Part shown: one piece after another, positions 1-12,000 of the stretch
Layout: every line of letters begins with the position of its first letter
How positions within the stretch are numbered: the stretch's first letter is position 1
Assembly: GCA_963970005.1 (NCBI GenBank)
Contig: CAXAMN010001237.1
Coordinates: 283,687-347,686 of the forward strand
Source: Durusdinium trenchii
Taxonomy: Eukaryota > Sar > Dinophyceae > Suessiales > Symbiodiniaceae
DNA: 64,000 bases
Reading direction: 5' to 3'
The notes under the pieces: generated by a model
The model's database searches: none
Seen by the model: only the letters and a program-made list of their open reading frames with translations
What the model was told of the DNA's origin: nothing
Position numbers and translations under genes: made by a program

Positions 1-9
1 TCATCGCAG

Positions 10-38
10 GATCTTTGGCGTTAGAGCACAATGACTAT
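10..38 (+). CDS. Gene A exon A1 (start of extracellular domain 1)
   Basis: Encodes SLALEHNDY, the stretch that follows the RPEKxWVP signature after TM1 in Patched proteins. Its first two bases complete a Gly codon begun in an exon outside the window. Acceptor CAG|G, donor GC, ends on a codon boundary. Pairs with 41240-41268. Confidence 0.85.
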
Positions 39-3000
39 GCCGCTTGGGTCCGAATGGGCATTCAGTTGAGGTTGGCGGATATTCATGGATATTCCATGAT
101 ATTCCCTCATTTTTTTCAGCCACAGAGGCTGTCGTAACTGAAGTATGGCTATACTTTGCTATAGCTTGCTACTGCTATACCTTCGAATACCAGAAGCTAG
201 CAGCTAGCGAACTCCGCGTCGTCCGAAAGCCGTGAGCCGTCGTTGGGCAGGAGTCGCATCCGATCAAGTTTGGCAAGTTTGGGCTGCCCCAAAAACACAC
301 ATGACAGGAAGCAGTCACGTTCGACGGGGTGCGATCCATGGAGGTAGTCGGGGTGCCCAGCTACTCCACTCACTGGATGGGACTAAACACCACCCCTTTG
401 TGACTCCTGGAGTAAGTAAGTAATTTTTCTTGGTTCCCGAAGCAGATCCCAGTGTTTGGTCACAGCACCGCAGGTGTCGAACACTTGGCCGGGCAACGCC
501 CGCTTCAATTTCTTCTCGGCCACCTGCGCAGATGTGGACGAAGCCAACTGCTTCTTGGGCGGATCGAAGCCGTGCTGGGCTGGGGGGCGAGAGATTCTTG
601 TTATACCATGTGTGGTTTTCAGGGCACCCCTGCTCTGAGCCCTTCTGCAGGATTCGAAGGTGGTACACGACATTCCTTTGTGGTCTTTTTTCCTGCGCAT
701 TGACCAGCTAACAAAAGGATACACAAGGCCAGTATTGACAAGCTTCGGGCTGATGTTTTTTGATCACGAATGGAGACCACGTGTCTTAAACATGGTTTGA
801 ACCACATTTGTCGGTTTTGAGATCCCACGTGAGCGGATGGAAAACATGTCTCCTCCAAGTTGGCACTCTGATTCATAAAGCCTCCCCTAGCAAAATGCTT
901 TGACATCTCCTGGCTTGGGCGGGTTCTATTACTGCTGGAAGTTCAATGTTCTTCAAGTTTTGAAGACTGCTCCCAGCGTTGAAGGGAGCTGAATCTCCAG
1001 GGAAAGGCGGCCTTTTTCCTCGGCTCAGTGCCATCCCAAATGCTCCGTCCGTTTAAGGTATAATAGACCTCTCATAGTGTGAAATATGAGGCCCCGATAC
1101 AAACGCACTCCGAATACATGGGGTTAGTGTACGGAGTCTAAATGATTCGATTCAGCGGCTTTCAAGCAGATTTGGGGATGGGTCGTGACCCCACTGGAAC
1201 CCATGTACCTCCACGTCGCTGTCGCGAAGGGTCGCGAAGGGTCGCTTTTCCGTGACGCCGTGACCCGCTGAGCTCTCGGTCACGTACGTATGCCGCTGAG
1301 GTAACATTATGGATCCCAAGTACATTCAGCGCTTCCATGAGATCAACGAGCGGCTCGGCTTGGGGGGAAAACCCCCCCTACTCCCCCCCTAAACCTGTGG
1401 GTCGCCTTCGTCGTTTTACGCCCGAAGGCGGTCCCCAAGAGGTGCGGGGGATCGATATGAAGTCCGACTCTTGTTTGACACCGCCCAAGTAGAAGATGGT
1501 CCTATAATATACACATGTCCGACTTCTGGTCACCTAAAGACCATGTTCAACAAGGTTCAACAATAGTCTTTGAGGCTAGTGGATTTTGGATTGAGTCTAG
1601 TCAGTCTTAACTCATCTTAACTCGCAAAAGTACGGCTGGACCGTCCTGGCCGCCAAATGGTACCTTCTCATGTTGGTTAACAACCGATCGAAGGGATTCG
1701 GGACAGCCTCACGGAATCCGGTCGGCAGCCTTACGGGTCGGTTTCCAAGTCCGATTACTCGCGAAGGTCAGGGATATAAAGGTCAAACAATCCGGAAAAG
1801 AAGGCACGGTGCATTTGGAGCTTCAGCAAGCCAAAAGTGGGTGATGATCGAAACACATGTCTTCAAGGTAAATTACCTGACTAACATTTGACTAACATAT
1901 AAAAGACTTTACCATGTAGTGCTTCATTTTGAGTCCTGTCGTCTATAGAGGTTGGGGGCCGACCACACGGAGTCCTCCGTGGAAGCCCAACAGAAAGAGT
2001 GGATAACCTGCCCTGCCCTTTTTGGGGGATTCCTTTTACCTAAGGTGAACCGATCGTTTTCAATGGAGAGAGTCAGAGACGCAACGGTCAGGAAAGCAAC
2101 GGTTTAGCGCCCAAACACATTTTCCCCCCCCAGATTCAGCTGACACTTTAATGTTTCGCCAGTTGAACACTTCGTCCAGCTCGCTTGTGTTCAGAATTAG
2201 AGGAATCAGAGTTCTCCCATGAGTTGATGTTGGGCTCTGGGCATTTGCATGTCTTCAGAGCTTGCAGCTTCTTTTCTGAGATGAAAAAATTGAGAGACAA
2301 ACAAGAAGATATTGTGAGAAGCGATGCACTTGTTCCTAATAGCTTCTTGTTTCTACTAGTAAGGCACTTGTTACTAGAAGCGATGCACTTGTTATTGAAG
2401 GAATGACGGAAGACGTATCTACTGGACCTGCTGAAATCGACCGAAAGCAGAAAGCGACTTCGCACAGCCTGCACGTTACCTGCAAAGTTTTGCAGACGAC
2501 CGGTTTTCGGCTACAAGAAAGAACATGCGCCCGGAATCTGGAAGAAATGCCACTCCAATGATACTCCTTTCTGAGCCGAACAACTGCAGACTGAGGGCAG
2601 TGAAAGACATCGTGATCGATGGTGGCTGGGCGCGGAAGAAGGGGGGAAGTTGGAAAGGTGTTGAGTCACTGACCACTCGTCAATCCACTTTGATTGCTTG
2701 CTTTGGCACAATATATACACCATGCCACACAGGATCACACAGGAGTGTTTTTTTTTTCCGCATGAACTTCCTGCTTCTACAATATTCGGACTCAATTTCG
2801 TGGAGACCGGTTCATGCCCGTCAGTGACCCTATCGCGCGAATCGTCTGCAGAGTGACAGCAGACCGCGTGCTGCGAAAACTCTTCGATCGAACTCTGTGT
2901 GAGGGCAATGGAGGTCCCTTTTTTACCACCAAGAGATAGAGAAGTGGATCCCCACTAAAAATGTCTTGGAAACCGTGCCACTATCTATTTTGGGACCACT

Positions 3001-6000
3001 GGGACCACTATATGCGGCCCAGGTTTTCTGCTGGAGGTTTTGTGCCAGGAGGTGCCTCCAAGTGAGTGCCTCCAAGTGATAGCTGCTCTGATTGTTGAGC
3101 AGCATGATTGCTGACAGTCTTCAATTTTTGATCATCTCCTGATGTGATGAGAGACCAAGACATACAAGTTTTTCCGGGAGGTAAGAACCACAGCCATACA
3201 TACTTTGACGCTGACATACATACCCTAACATGCCTCAGTCACACGTACAGGGGAGGACTTTGTGCATGACCTTCGCGTGTACCGCAGAAGTCAGTCCGAC
3301 TGAAGCAGCAGCCTTCCGCACGGCGCTGAGGCGACCAATTGGTGAAGGACTTGGATGAAGATCACAAGAGGTCTGAAGGAGACCGAGCCAGCTATGGCTT
3401 CCAGTTGCCTTCAGCTTTTGGTGGTGAAAACGCGGGAAAGTCACCGGACATTACGGGTGATGCTTGGAAGACATCGACATCAAGCAACATTAGGGCTTTG
3501 GTGTGCTGAAACAGATCCAAATCACCAACTGGTGATGCTTGGGTGGGAGGAATCAGGTGGTCACCGGTCAGGGCTTGTATTGCCAAGGGCTCAACTTGTG
3601 CTACGGCTTTGATCCGGAAGGTGGAAGTAGGGAGCCTGTCGTCAGGAGACAACCGACCCTGGACCATCTACGCGGGCAACTGGAGCTTCTTGGCACCAGT
3701 TGCAGCACAGACCCAGACCAGCATCTACAGGCACGAGCTGAGCTGTGGCCGGAAGGAAAAGACCACCAGGGGCACTGGAGGGGCAGAAACATCCGTGACG
3801 GTCCCTGGGTGTTCAGTCGCCGCATGACGGTGAGACTGTTGGACGAGAGGCATTCCGCCGTCCTCACCCCCTTCACCAGTGTCATGGGTCTCATGTAGCA
3901 ACCCCCATGCCACCGGATTTTGGGACGGTTCATTTTTTGGTGAGCTTTCCTCCCTCTCTGATCTTCTGGTTGGTCCCCATATGTCCCGTGAAAGAGGGAG
4001 CACCCACAGCGGTGCCACGTTTACGTGTGAGGACCAGCGGTGGGTATGACTTGGGCGCCTCGAGCGTATGACCTACAGACCCACAGCCTCTCCTGAGTTC
4101 TCATGATGTTGGGGTCTCTCTCGGCCGCGTGAGGCAAGAAGATGCGAGGCGAGACCCCCAAAAGCTTCCGAGGATTGGAACCACCGCAACGGTTTGGCAT
4201 TCGGGAACCTTGAATTCCCTGTTGTGTTGTGTTGATTCCCTTTTTCCTCCACCTTCCAACTCCTCCCAAACCAACAAAACGAAAACCCGAATCAGCGGCG
4301 CCCGCACGGGGCTTCGCTTTTCCGTGGTTCAGTCTCGACCCGCTGAGGCTTCAGCGGCGATCCGCAGAGCGCACCGCGGTTCGAAACGGTGCAGACGGGG
4401 CTGGGGGTGCACGGCAAGTGGAAGGACAGGGTCAGATGGAGGTGAGTGGGGGGACAAAGGGACGGTACAGATTCAGTACAGATTCGCTGCAGATATGCAG
4501 TAAGATGACGAGGGAAGACATCATCAAGGAGTTGTTTGAATGACCGAAAGCAGGAATCAAGGGATAATGATGGGTTCTCAGCAGGCTTGCAGAGGCAATG
4601 AGTCAATTTTAAGCTTTGGGGCACAGCTCGCTTGGTAAGTAGGAAATAGGTTGAGGAGATGCCTTCGCACCATCTGCAGGCCACATGCCGCAGTGCCGCA
4701 GTCCATCCCAGCATGCAAATAGGAAAGCCACACCACTAAGTGTTTCAGGAGGCAGGGAGGCGGCAACTACTTCTTGGGGATATCACGACCCTCTGGAAGA
4801 AGCACCTTCTTTGAGGACTTCATGTCTTGCAGTTTCTGTAATTGACCAGGGAACCGACCCACAGCCGCTGATCGAAGATGAATGGCTCCGGACCCAGGTG
4901 AATGGCTCCGTGGTCTTTAATGGCCGCAAATGCTTCAGCTTCGGCCCCTTCTGTGCTCAATCCAGCTTGTTGGATGTGTCGCTTGATGAAATTTTTGGTG
5001 ATGCACGGTCAGGGTCTGAAGGAGAGGTCCACACCTAAAGCCAGGCTCGGCTTGGCTTTGCTGAAGGGGTTGGTTCATCCATCAAGAGATAGACGTTGGA
5101 CATGACATTGGTGTGAATTAGACTTGGGGAGGAGGCCTCCAACAACCAGCCAGCTATATTCACAGTCAACGTCCCGTCCGGCTTTGCGGTTGTGGGGTGG
5201 AAGCAGAGTTGATCTAAGCATCAAGCGATATCAAGCGGCATGGATACCCAACCGGAGCCTCTCATTCGTTGGCTGCTTCTCTGGACCTGGCTCCAGAGGC
5301 TGTGCAGATACTTGAAGGTTTGTGACTGTATGATCTCTTTTGGCTGTCAAGGTTTCTCGAAGCTGAATGGGTAGTTTTCATGTGACTTCGCAGCAGGGCC
5401 ACTTCGCAGGGTTTGCTGCCTTCACGCGAACAGAATCAAGCTGTGTCAATCCTTGTGTGCTTCGTACCAGGGACAACGATGTGGCATGCAGGCACACCTC
5501 AAAAGGCTTTCACACTCCCGGTCGCACCGTCCACTCGCCCCCGGCGACTCGTGGTCGCACCGACGACTCGGCGATGTTTCGAAGCACAGGTTCCGGGGCG
5601 ATGATTATGTCATCTCCAACTTGAACAGCACCCAGGTGAAGTTGGCGGTCAACAGCTGGGAGGCGCGATGCCATCACGCGCGTGCGGTCCATTGAAGCCA
5701 AGCGTGAAGCCCTCCCTTCGAAGCTGGTGAAAAGGTGTGTGTTACACATAGCTATTTGCCTATGGTGCCACTGGCCTGTTGGATGCGGAGGAGGAAGGGT
5801 GAGGAAAAGAAAGGAGCCATCAGCACTGTTGACATTTTACTTCTGTAGGTACTACAAGTAGTTTTGAGACCCAGCAAGTTGGTACAAACCACTTCAACAT
5901 AGATATTTTGAGAAGCATCACGCTGGATTTTATAGAACCGTAAATTGTTACACTTTGTAAACTGTTCATAAATTCCGGCATAAAAGGATCATATCTTTTT

Positions 6001-9000
6001 TACAATTTACAAACAGTCCTGAATTCACAAAACATTGTCATGCCACTGTTCATAATCTTTTCATAGAAGGCTCATAAAATGTTTCATACATTTCGAGAAA
6101 AATATAAGAACTACAAAAAAATAGGAACACAATTAATTATGACACATTGAACAATTTATGTCCTGGTCACAATGTTCACAGGGCTAATTTGTTTTTATGT
6201 GTCTTTTTTAAGTTTCATAAATTCGGTTGTATTGGTTTCATTAAACAGCATAATGTAATGAAAGCATTTAAGAAAGCAAATTTCAACGAGTTGGCCTTAT
6301 ACCAGACTTGCTGGTTCTCAAAAGTAGTTGTTCAAAGCAAACTCCATACCTTTAGAACCCTTTAGGCATAGACCGAACTCACGAGAGATATGAGAAGACA
6401 TGCATATATACATATATATATATATATACTACTGTATATAATAATTTAATTTGATGACTTGTTCGTGACTCTAAACACACAATTAATTAACTAGAATTGT
6501 TCTTGTGCACTCTCCTTTATATATATATGGTGTGAAGATAGTACCATATGAAGTAATTACAGTAGTATTAAATGTCACATCTGTGTCAATACCATCGAGA
6601 ACTATCATCGCATGCCCTTTGCTACCCTGACTGTCAGCCACTGTCATGGTACAATACCGTTGAAAGTTCCGAAGGTCTGCGGACGTCGTGCTTGCCTTTC
6701 TGGACCCATCAAGGTCCAGCAAGAAGATGTTCGGATTGATTCACTGATTCTACATGATTCTGTCAACGATGGATGTATATTGGCATCCAGGTATTGTATT
6801 AGAATCAAGGAGGAGGATCCAACCGAACGAACACGCTGTTTAACATGTTCTTCACTTTTGGAGTCGGAAAGCACGGACTAAGCTGCACGGTTTTGCAGAC
6901 ATCACATCGCTCAGAACTCTATGGCCCACCTCGCAGATGTCATTCCCCCCCTCTATTGCATCAAAAGAGGAAGGTCAAAGATAGAATGAGTGCCTCGAAT
7001 GCCGGGGGAGCAACAAAATTAAAAATGGGTGCCAAACCCAGATAGCCAGAAACTGGGGAGATCAAATCTGGAAATTGTAGTAGTCACGAAAGGTAGACCT
7101 TTTGGGGATACCTTGAGTTTGTCTTGCGAAGCAAGTGTTGGCGCGTCCGGGTCTAATAATTGATAATTCAATTCAACCCCCCCCCCCCCCAATTTATTTT
7201 TCAAAACAAACCCCCCCCCCGCCCCCTGGGAATTGATTTTTCAATACAGACACCCCCCCCCTCTAAATTCAATTCTCTCCTGGAGAATGTCTTCGTGAGC
7301 CTCTCATGATTTCAGGAGAGTTGAAACCCTCTTGAACATTCAGAAAGAGTGCATATGAAATTCTATCACGAAAGGTGTTCCCCGAGGGGATACATACCTA
7401 GAGTTTGTTTTGTGAAGCACGTCAATTCTCTCCTGGGGAACGTCTTCGTGAGCCTCTTATGGTTTCAGGATAGTTCAAATCCTATGATGCTCCGATTCAA
7501 TGCTCACCGATGATCTGAGCCATGGGGCAAGTTTGTTTTCCTAAGAACCTTTTTGAACATTTCGAGAGCATATGTTTGAACATTTAGAGTGCATATGAAC
7601 ATATATTTACGAAAGGTCGCCTCCGACGGGATAAATCACCATGTCGAACATTGCATTTTTGTTCTTGCCTCTCGCGTTCTCTTCTTTTCCCGCTGTCCTA
7701 CCTTTCGTGTCTCCCTCCTCTCAAGTAGCAGTTAGAAGAAGCCTCGTAAGCTGCAACAGACATCAACAGAACTGCTCTCTTATTGCACCGACGGAACGTT
7801 TGCCTGCGACGGACTTTCTTTGCTGCGCAGAACCAAGAGACTATGTGCCCGCTCACCTTGGCCACCAGCGACTCCCCATGCTACAACAGCCGCGAAGCAG
7901 CAGATTTATGGCAGAGGACAGCAGGAACTTTGGAGCGAAACACTTGCCTTTTAGTACTGAGAGGTCCTAGATTCCAGGCTTCACATAGCCTATACATCCC
8001 ATTATTGGTGTTGGTCTTCAACAGATGGATGATGGGAGAGGACGAGGGGTCTACTTGTACCTTCCCTCTAAGCAAGTCTGAGTCTGGCTTCGAGCAGGGG
8101 ATGCGGCTCGAAGGCTCGAATAGGACTCGACGATTCGGCGGGGTCGTCGGACGGTCTTACACTGCTTGTCACTGGTCACCCACCATGGACTTGGAAAACC
8201 CCTTGTTTGTAAAGGAAAGTTGTCTTCCAAGTGGCCATGCCATCCACGTAAGCATGTGATCTGTCCGTCAGAGTGTACATCTTGGCCTGCAGTGCGTCTG
8301 CGGGGGGGGGGCGCCCCAACTGGCCTGGTGCTGGGGTGTTGCAGTGGCCGATCTTTGCTTCAGGCAATTGCCAAAAGTACAAGACCCAACAAGAACGACA
8401 GGATTGCCGAGTTGCCGCCACGAGCTACTGCCAGACAAAGCTGCTTGGGCGCAGTCCGACAGACTGCACTCCCAACGGATTCCAATGGGGGCCGCAGTGG
8501 CGAAGTCCGACACTGGGTGAACGCTTCTGCTTCCAAATAGATCATGTGACTATATGTGAACCTTCTGCCAAAGACGGATCATTGAGAGACATGTGAGGAA
8601 GTCCATGGAAGTCAGCACGTTTTTTCCGCTTCACCACAGGTGGCAGAGCTGTGTGACGTTCCTTTGGCCGTAACCCCCCCGTTCGGACGGACCCCGAAAC
8701 ACCGGCGCGTTCAGCCCGTGCCGTGACGCGCCCGCGCTGTTCCGCGAGTCGCACGTTCGTGACGCAGAGCGGCGAAGGCTTTAGGCTTTTCATGGTGTTC
8801 GTAGGAAGGCGATGACGGGGGCGAAGGCTTTGGCCTGCTCCTGCTCGGTGTGCCGATGACGGGACCAATCCTCCGTGCGGTTCGAACTGGTGCGGAGGAA
8901 CTGGTGGGTTCGAACGGGATGAGGTGCCCCACCATGACGATGATGGTGAACGGCGAGGAAGTGACCATCCCAGTGGACATGGCGACTTGCCAGGACGGGG

Positions 9001-12000
9001 GCATGCAAATGCTTGGCGAGAACAAGAGAGGAACATGGAGAACGGTGTGCATCGGTGTGTGTTGGAATAGGGAGACACCCCCAACACCCCCCCCCCTGGC
9101 CTAATGGGTGTTCGGTCTATGTTCTTTCCTCCCCGCACTGGTAGGTGCTCCTGGTCCGAATCCACACCTCCGTTAAGCACTCAGATATCAACCCCGGCAT
9201 CGACAGGTGCATTGGATTGCAGGACAAGATTCACAAATGCACAAAAGTGAGCATACTGACTCACTGACTGACTGACTTGCTTGCTTCCTTCCTTCCTTAC
9301 TTCCTTCCTTACTTACTTAATACTTACTCACTTTACACTAACCAACTTGCTTACTTACTTCACACTACAATACTGACATCCAATCAGATCACCAAGCGTG
9401 TCGCTGGACCAACCAAACCAAGGCAACCGCCCCACCGCGGCGGGCCCCAGCGAAAACGCCGCACCACCGGCACCGATCCGACCCGTCGGGCACATCCATG
9501 TGTCCTGGTATGACCCCGATAGGCCCGGTAGGTTGGAACATCGGAACATCGGAACTGGTTGTTCATCTTTCCAGAACAGGTGGGACGTTTCATGAAGGGT
9601 TTCCTTCTCTCATGAACGGATGAGTCGGATGAACGGCAGGATCGCGGCTGCATCCAGCTGGGATCCCTGAGCTCCATCAGCACCACGACGGCCAGCGGGA
9701 TGCTGAACACGGAGCCCCGGCTGATCCGGCCTGGGACTCGAGCTGGTGCCCCGTTTCGTGGTGCGGATGTTGATCTAGGAGTTGGGTGGGCTGGTGTTAG
9801 AATGAGATGAGAATGGCCTGTTGTTTGAGCTTCATGAGTTCAATCTACCCTAAGGATCCTTGCACCCTCCATTGTGTACCAGAGGTTGGTACCCTCAAAA
9901 CCCTGTTGTTTGAGGGTCCGAATCCTTCAAATACAAAGCATTACGGAGCACCGCGAATGGCTTCACAGAGCATGAAGTACAGGGATGGTTCTCTTCTCTT
10001 ACATCAGGCGCAAGTGAGACCCAGTGTCACCTTAGCCCCCCCGTGTCTTGTGCTCCTCGTGCTCATCGTGCTCGTTTTCGGGGGGTGACCGTGGGTCGCG
10101 AATCGGATGAATCGGAGGATGGACCAAGTCAACGCGTCCCTGGACCATCCACTGTACATACGTGTCTGTCCTGAGCCAGGGAATCCCTGGCTGATCCCTA
10201 ACCAAGGGATGCGGGCTGGGCGATCCGGCAGCACCCAGATGGTCCGGATGGTGGTATGACTGGGGGGTGGCGCTGGTGGCGATGGCCGTAAGCCGTAATT
10301 AGACTTACTTGATGAAACAGCTGGAGCTGAGCTACCCCAAGAAACAGCAGCTACAACCTGAGAATCACTCTTTCACAAACCCATGCGGTCCCACATTCGG
10401 CCGCGTTCTGAAAAACTGCTACACTCCCTGAAGGAATCATGGAAGTGGAGTTCACCACCTGTTTGGTATTGCCATCCACTTCCATTCCAGGGAGTACAGT
10501 AGAGTCCTTCAAAGTTGCACTGACATCATCGCAGGTCTTTCCAAAAAAACAATGTGGAACGTCGTGTTATGATTTCATCGAGCTATTATTAGACACCCCT
10601 AGAAAGTAACTAGGTGTCCCTGGCGTGAGTTGTTCCCATTTGTCCCCCAACCGCGAACCCACGTGAACCTAACAACAAACGCCGTCAAAATCAGAAACAC
10701 TCCGGAACCCTCTCCCTCCGCCGTCGCCCCCACGTGCGCCCACAAACCCCTGCCCCACACGTTTGCCCGCACCCATCGGTCGTGTCGCGTCGGAGGATCC
10801 AGGTGAAGCACCTGAGAGCGCCTTCGAGTTTCAGCCGACGAAGATTAAGACCATGGTGGGAGGATTGGCGCCTCGCTTGGTCGCTGTCGGTCGCTGTCGG
10901 TTCGGTCGCGGTCGCTGTCGGTTCCTCCTCGCGGGGTGGACCAACGGGAGGCGACGGTGGGTGGGACTGAAACACATGGGGTTTGTTCGAGTCCACCAGT
11001 GAGCGGCACGTGGAGAGTGGTCTGGGTTTGGCGCCTGGACGTTTTTGTGGAGTGGCCGGGTTGAAGGGGCGCAAGGCACCGGTGATCAATGGTATATATA
11101 TATATATTAGCTAAAGTATGCTAAAGATGGTGCATTATGGTGTAATGCGGTGTGGTATACGGGTAGCTACTTACGTGTGTACATGGTTCATTTTTTGTTC
11201 CTTGCTGTTGATGTTTGACTGGTCCAGCATCCCTTTCCTATACTGCTTTGAAACAAGCAGTTCGCCAGGCTTGTCCTTTGACCAGGCGGAAGTAGTTGTT
11301 ACCTTTTCGAGGCCCATGGAGCCGGGGATTGTAGGCTCGAGTCCTACCAGGATCATATTATGATTTGAATGTCTCTGCTCACGCAGAAAAGCGCGCCCTC
11401 TAATATGCTGATGCCACATGATGCCACCAACTTACCAATCAAGTGCCGCAAAAAGACTACCATTCGCTTTGGCTGTTCCCTTGGCGCTCTGGCTGTCGTC
11501 ATCAATGACAGCTTGTGCTGGTGGGTACTTCATATAAGAGCGCCTGTAGTGCCGTGGCAACATACAAGCCTGCCTTAACATGCAGGGTGCTGCAGCAAGT
11601 GAGACCATCTGGAGGCCTCGAATGCCTTGTGCACGCGTGTGCACTGACTGGTCAGTGGTGGTGATTTCGCTGGATTGAGTCCCACACGCTGGACCCTTGG
11701 ACGTTCTGACCTCGGCCTGCTGCCTGAGAACCTCCAGCTTTGCACGTGGCTTTTCGGGATCGCTTGAGCACTTCTGGACAAACGGTGTGCCGCGGATTCG
11801 GGGCCTTGAGCAAGAGATCCTTTTTGAACACTCTTCCTGTGGCCTGCCTGGTAACCGATCAGATTGCCGGGCCTACGTAGCCAAGCCTAGCCGCCCCTCC
11901 CGAGCCTAAAAGCATCTAAAAGCGCTCGAAAACCAAAACGAACCAAGCCGGAGCGAAAGCCTGCTCGCTCATGATGGGCTGAAGTTGGAACATGTGAGCT

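Noticed and set aside
4502..4543. Short open string KMTREDIIKELFE in intron A6-A7
   Set aside because: No counterpart in gene B, and A6 joins A7 in phase without it.
8542..9180. 212-codon open frame on the - strand
   Set aside because: Antisense shadow of exon A11 and flanking GC-rich intron.
9150..9240. Coding-looking string IHTSVKHSDINPGIDRCIGL in intron A11-A12
   Set aside because: No counterpart in the matching B intron, and A11 joins A12 directly with correct phase.
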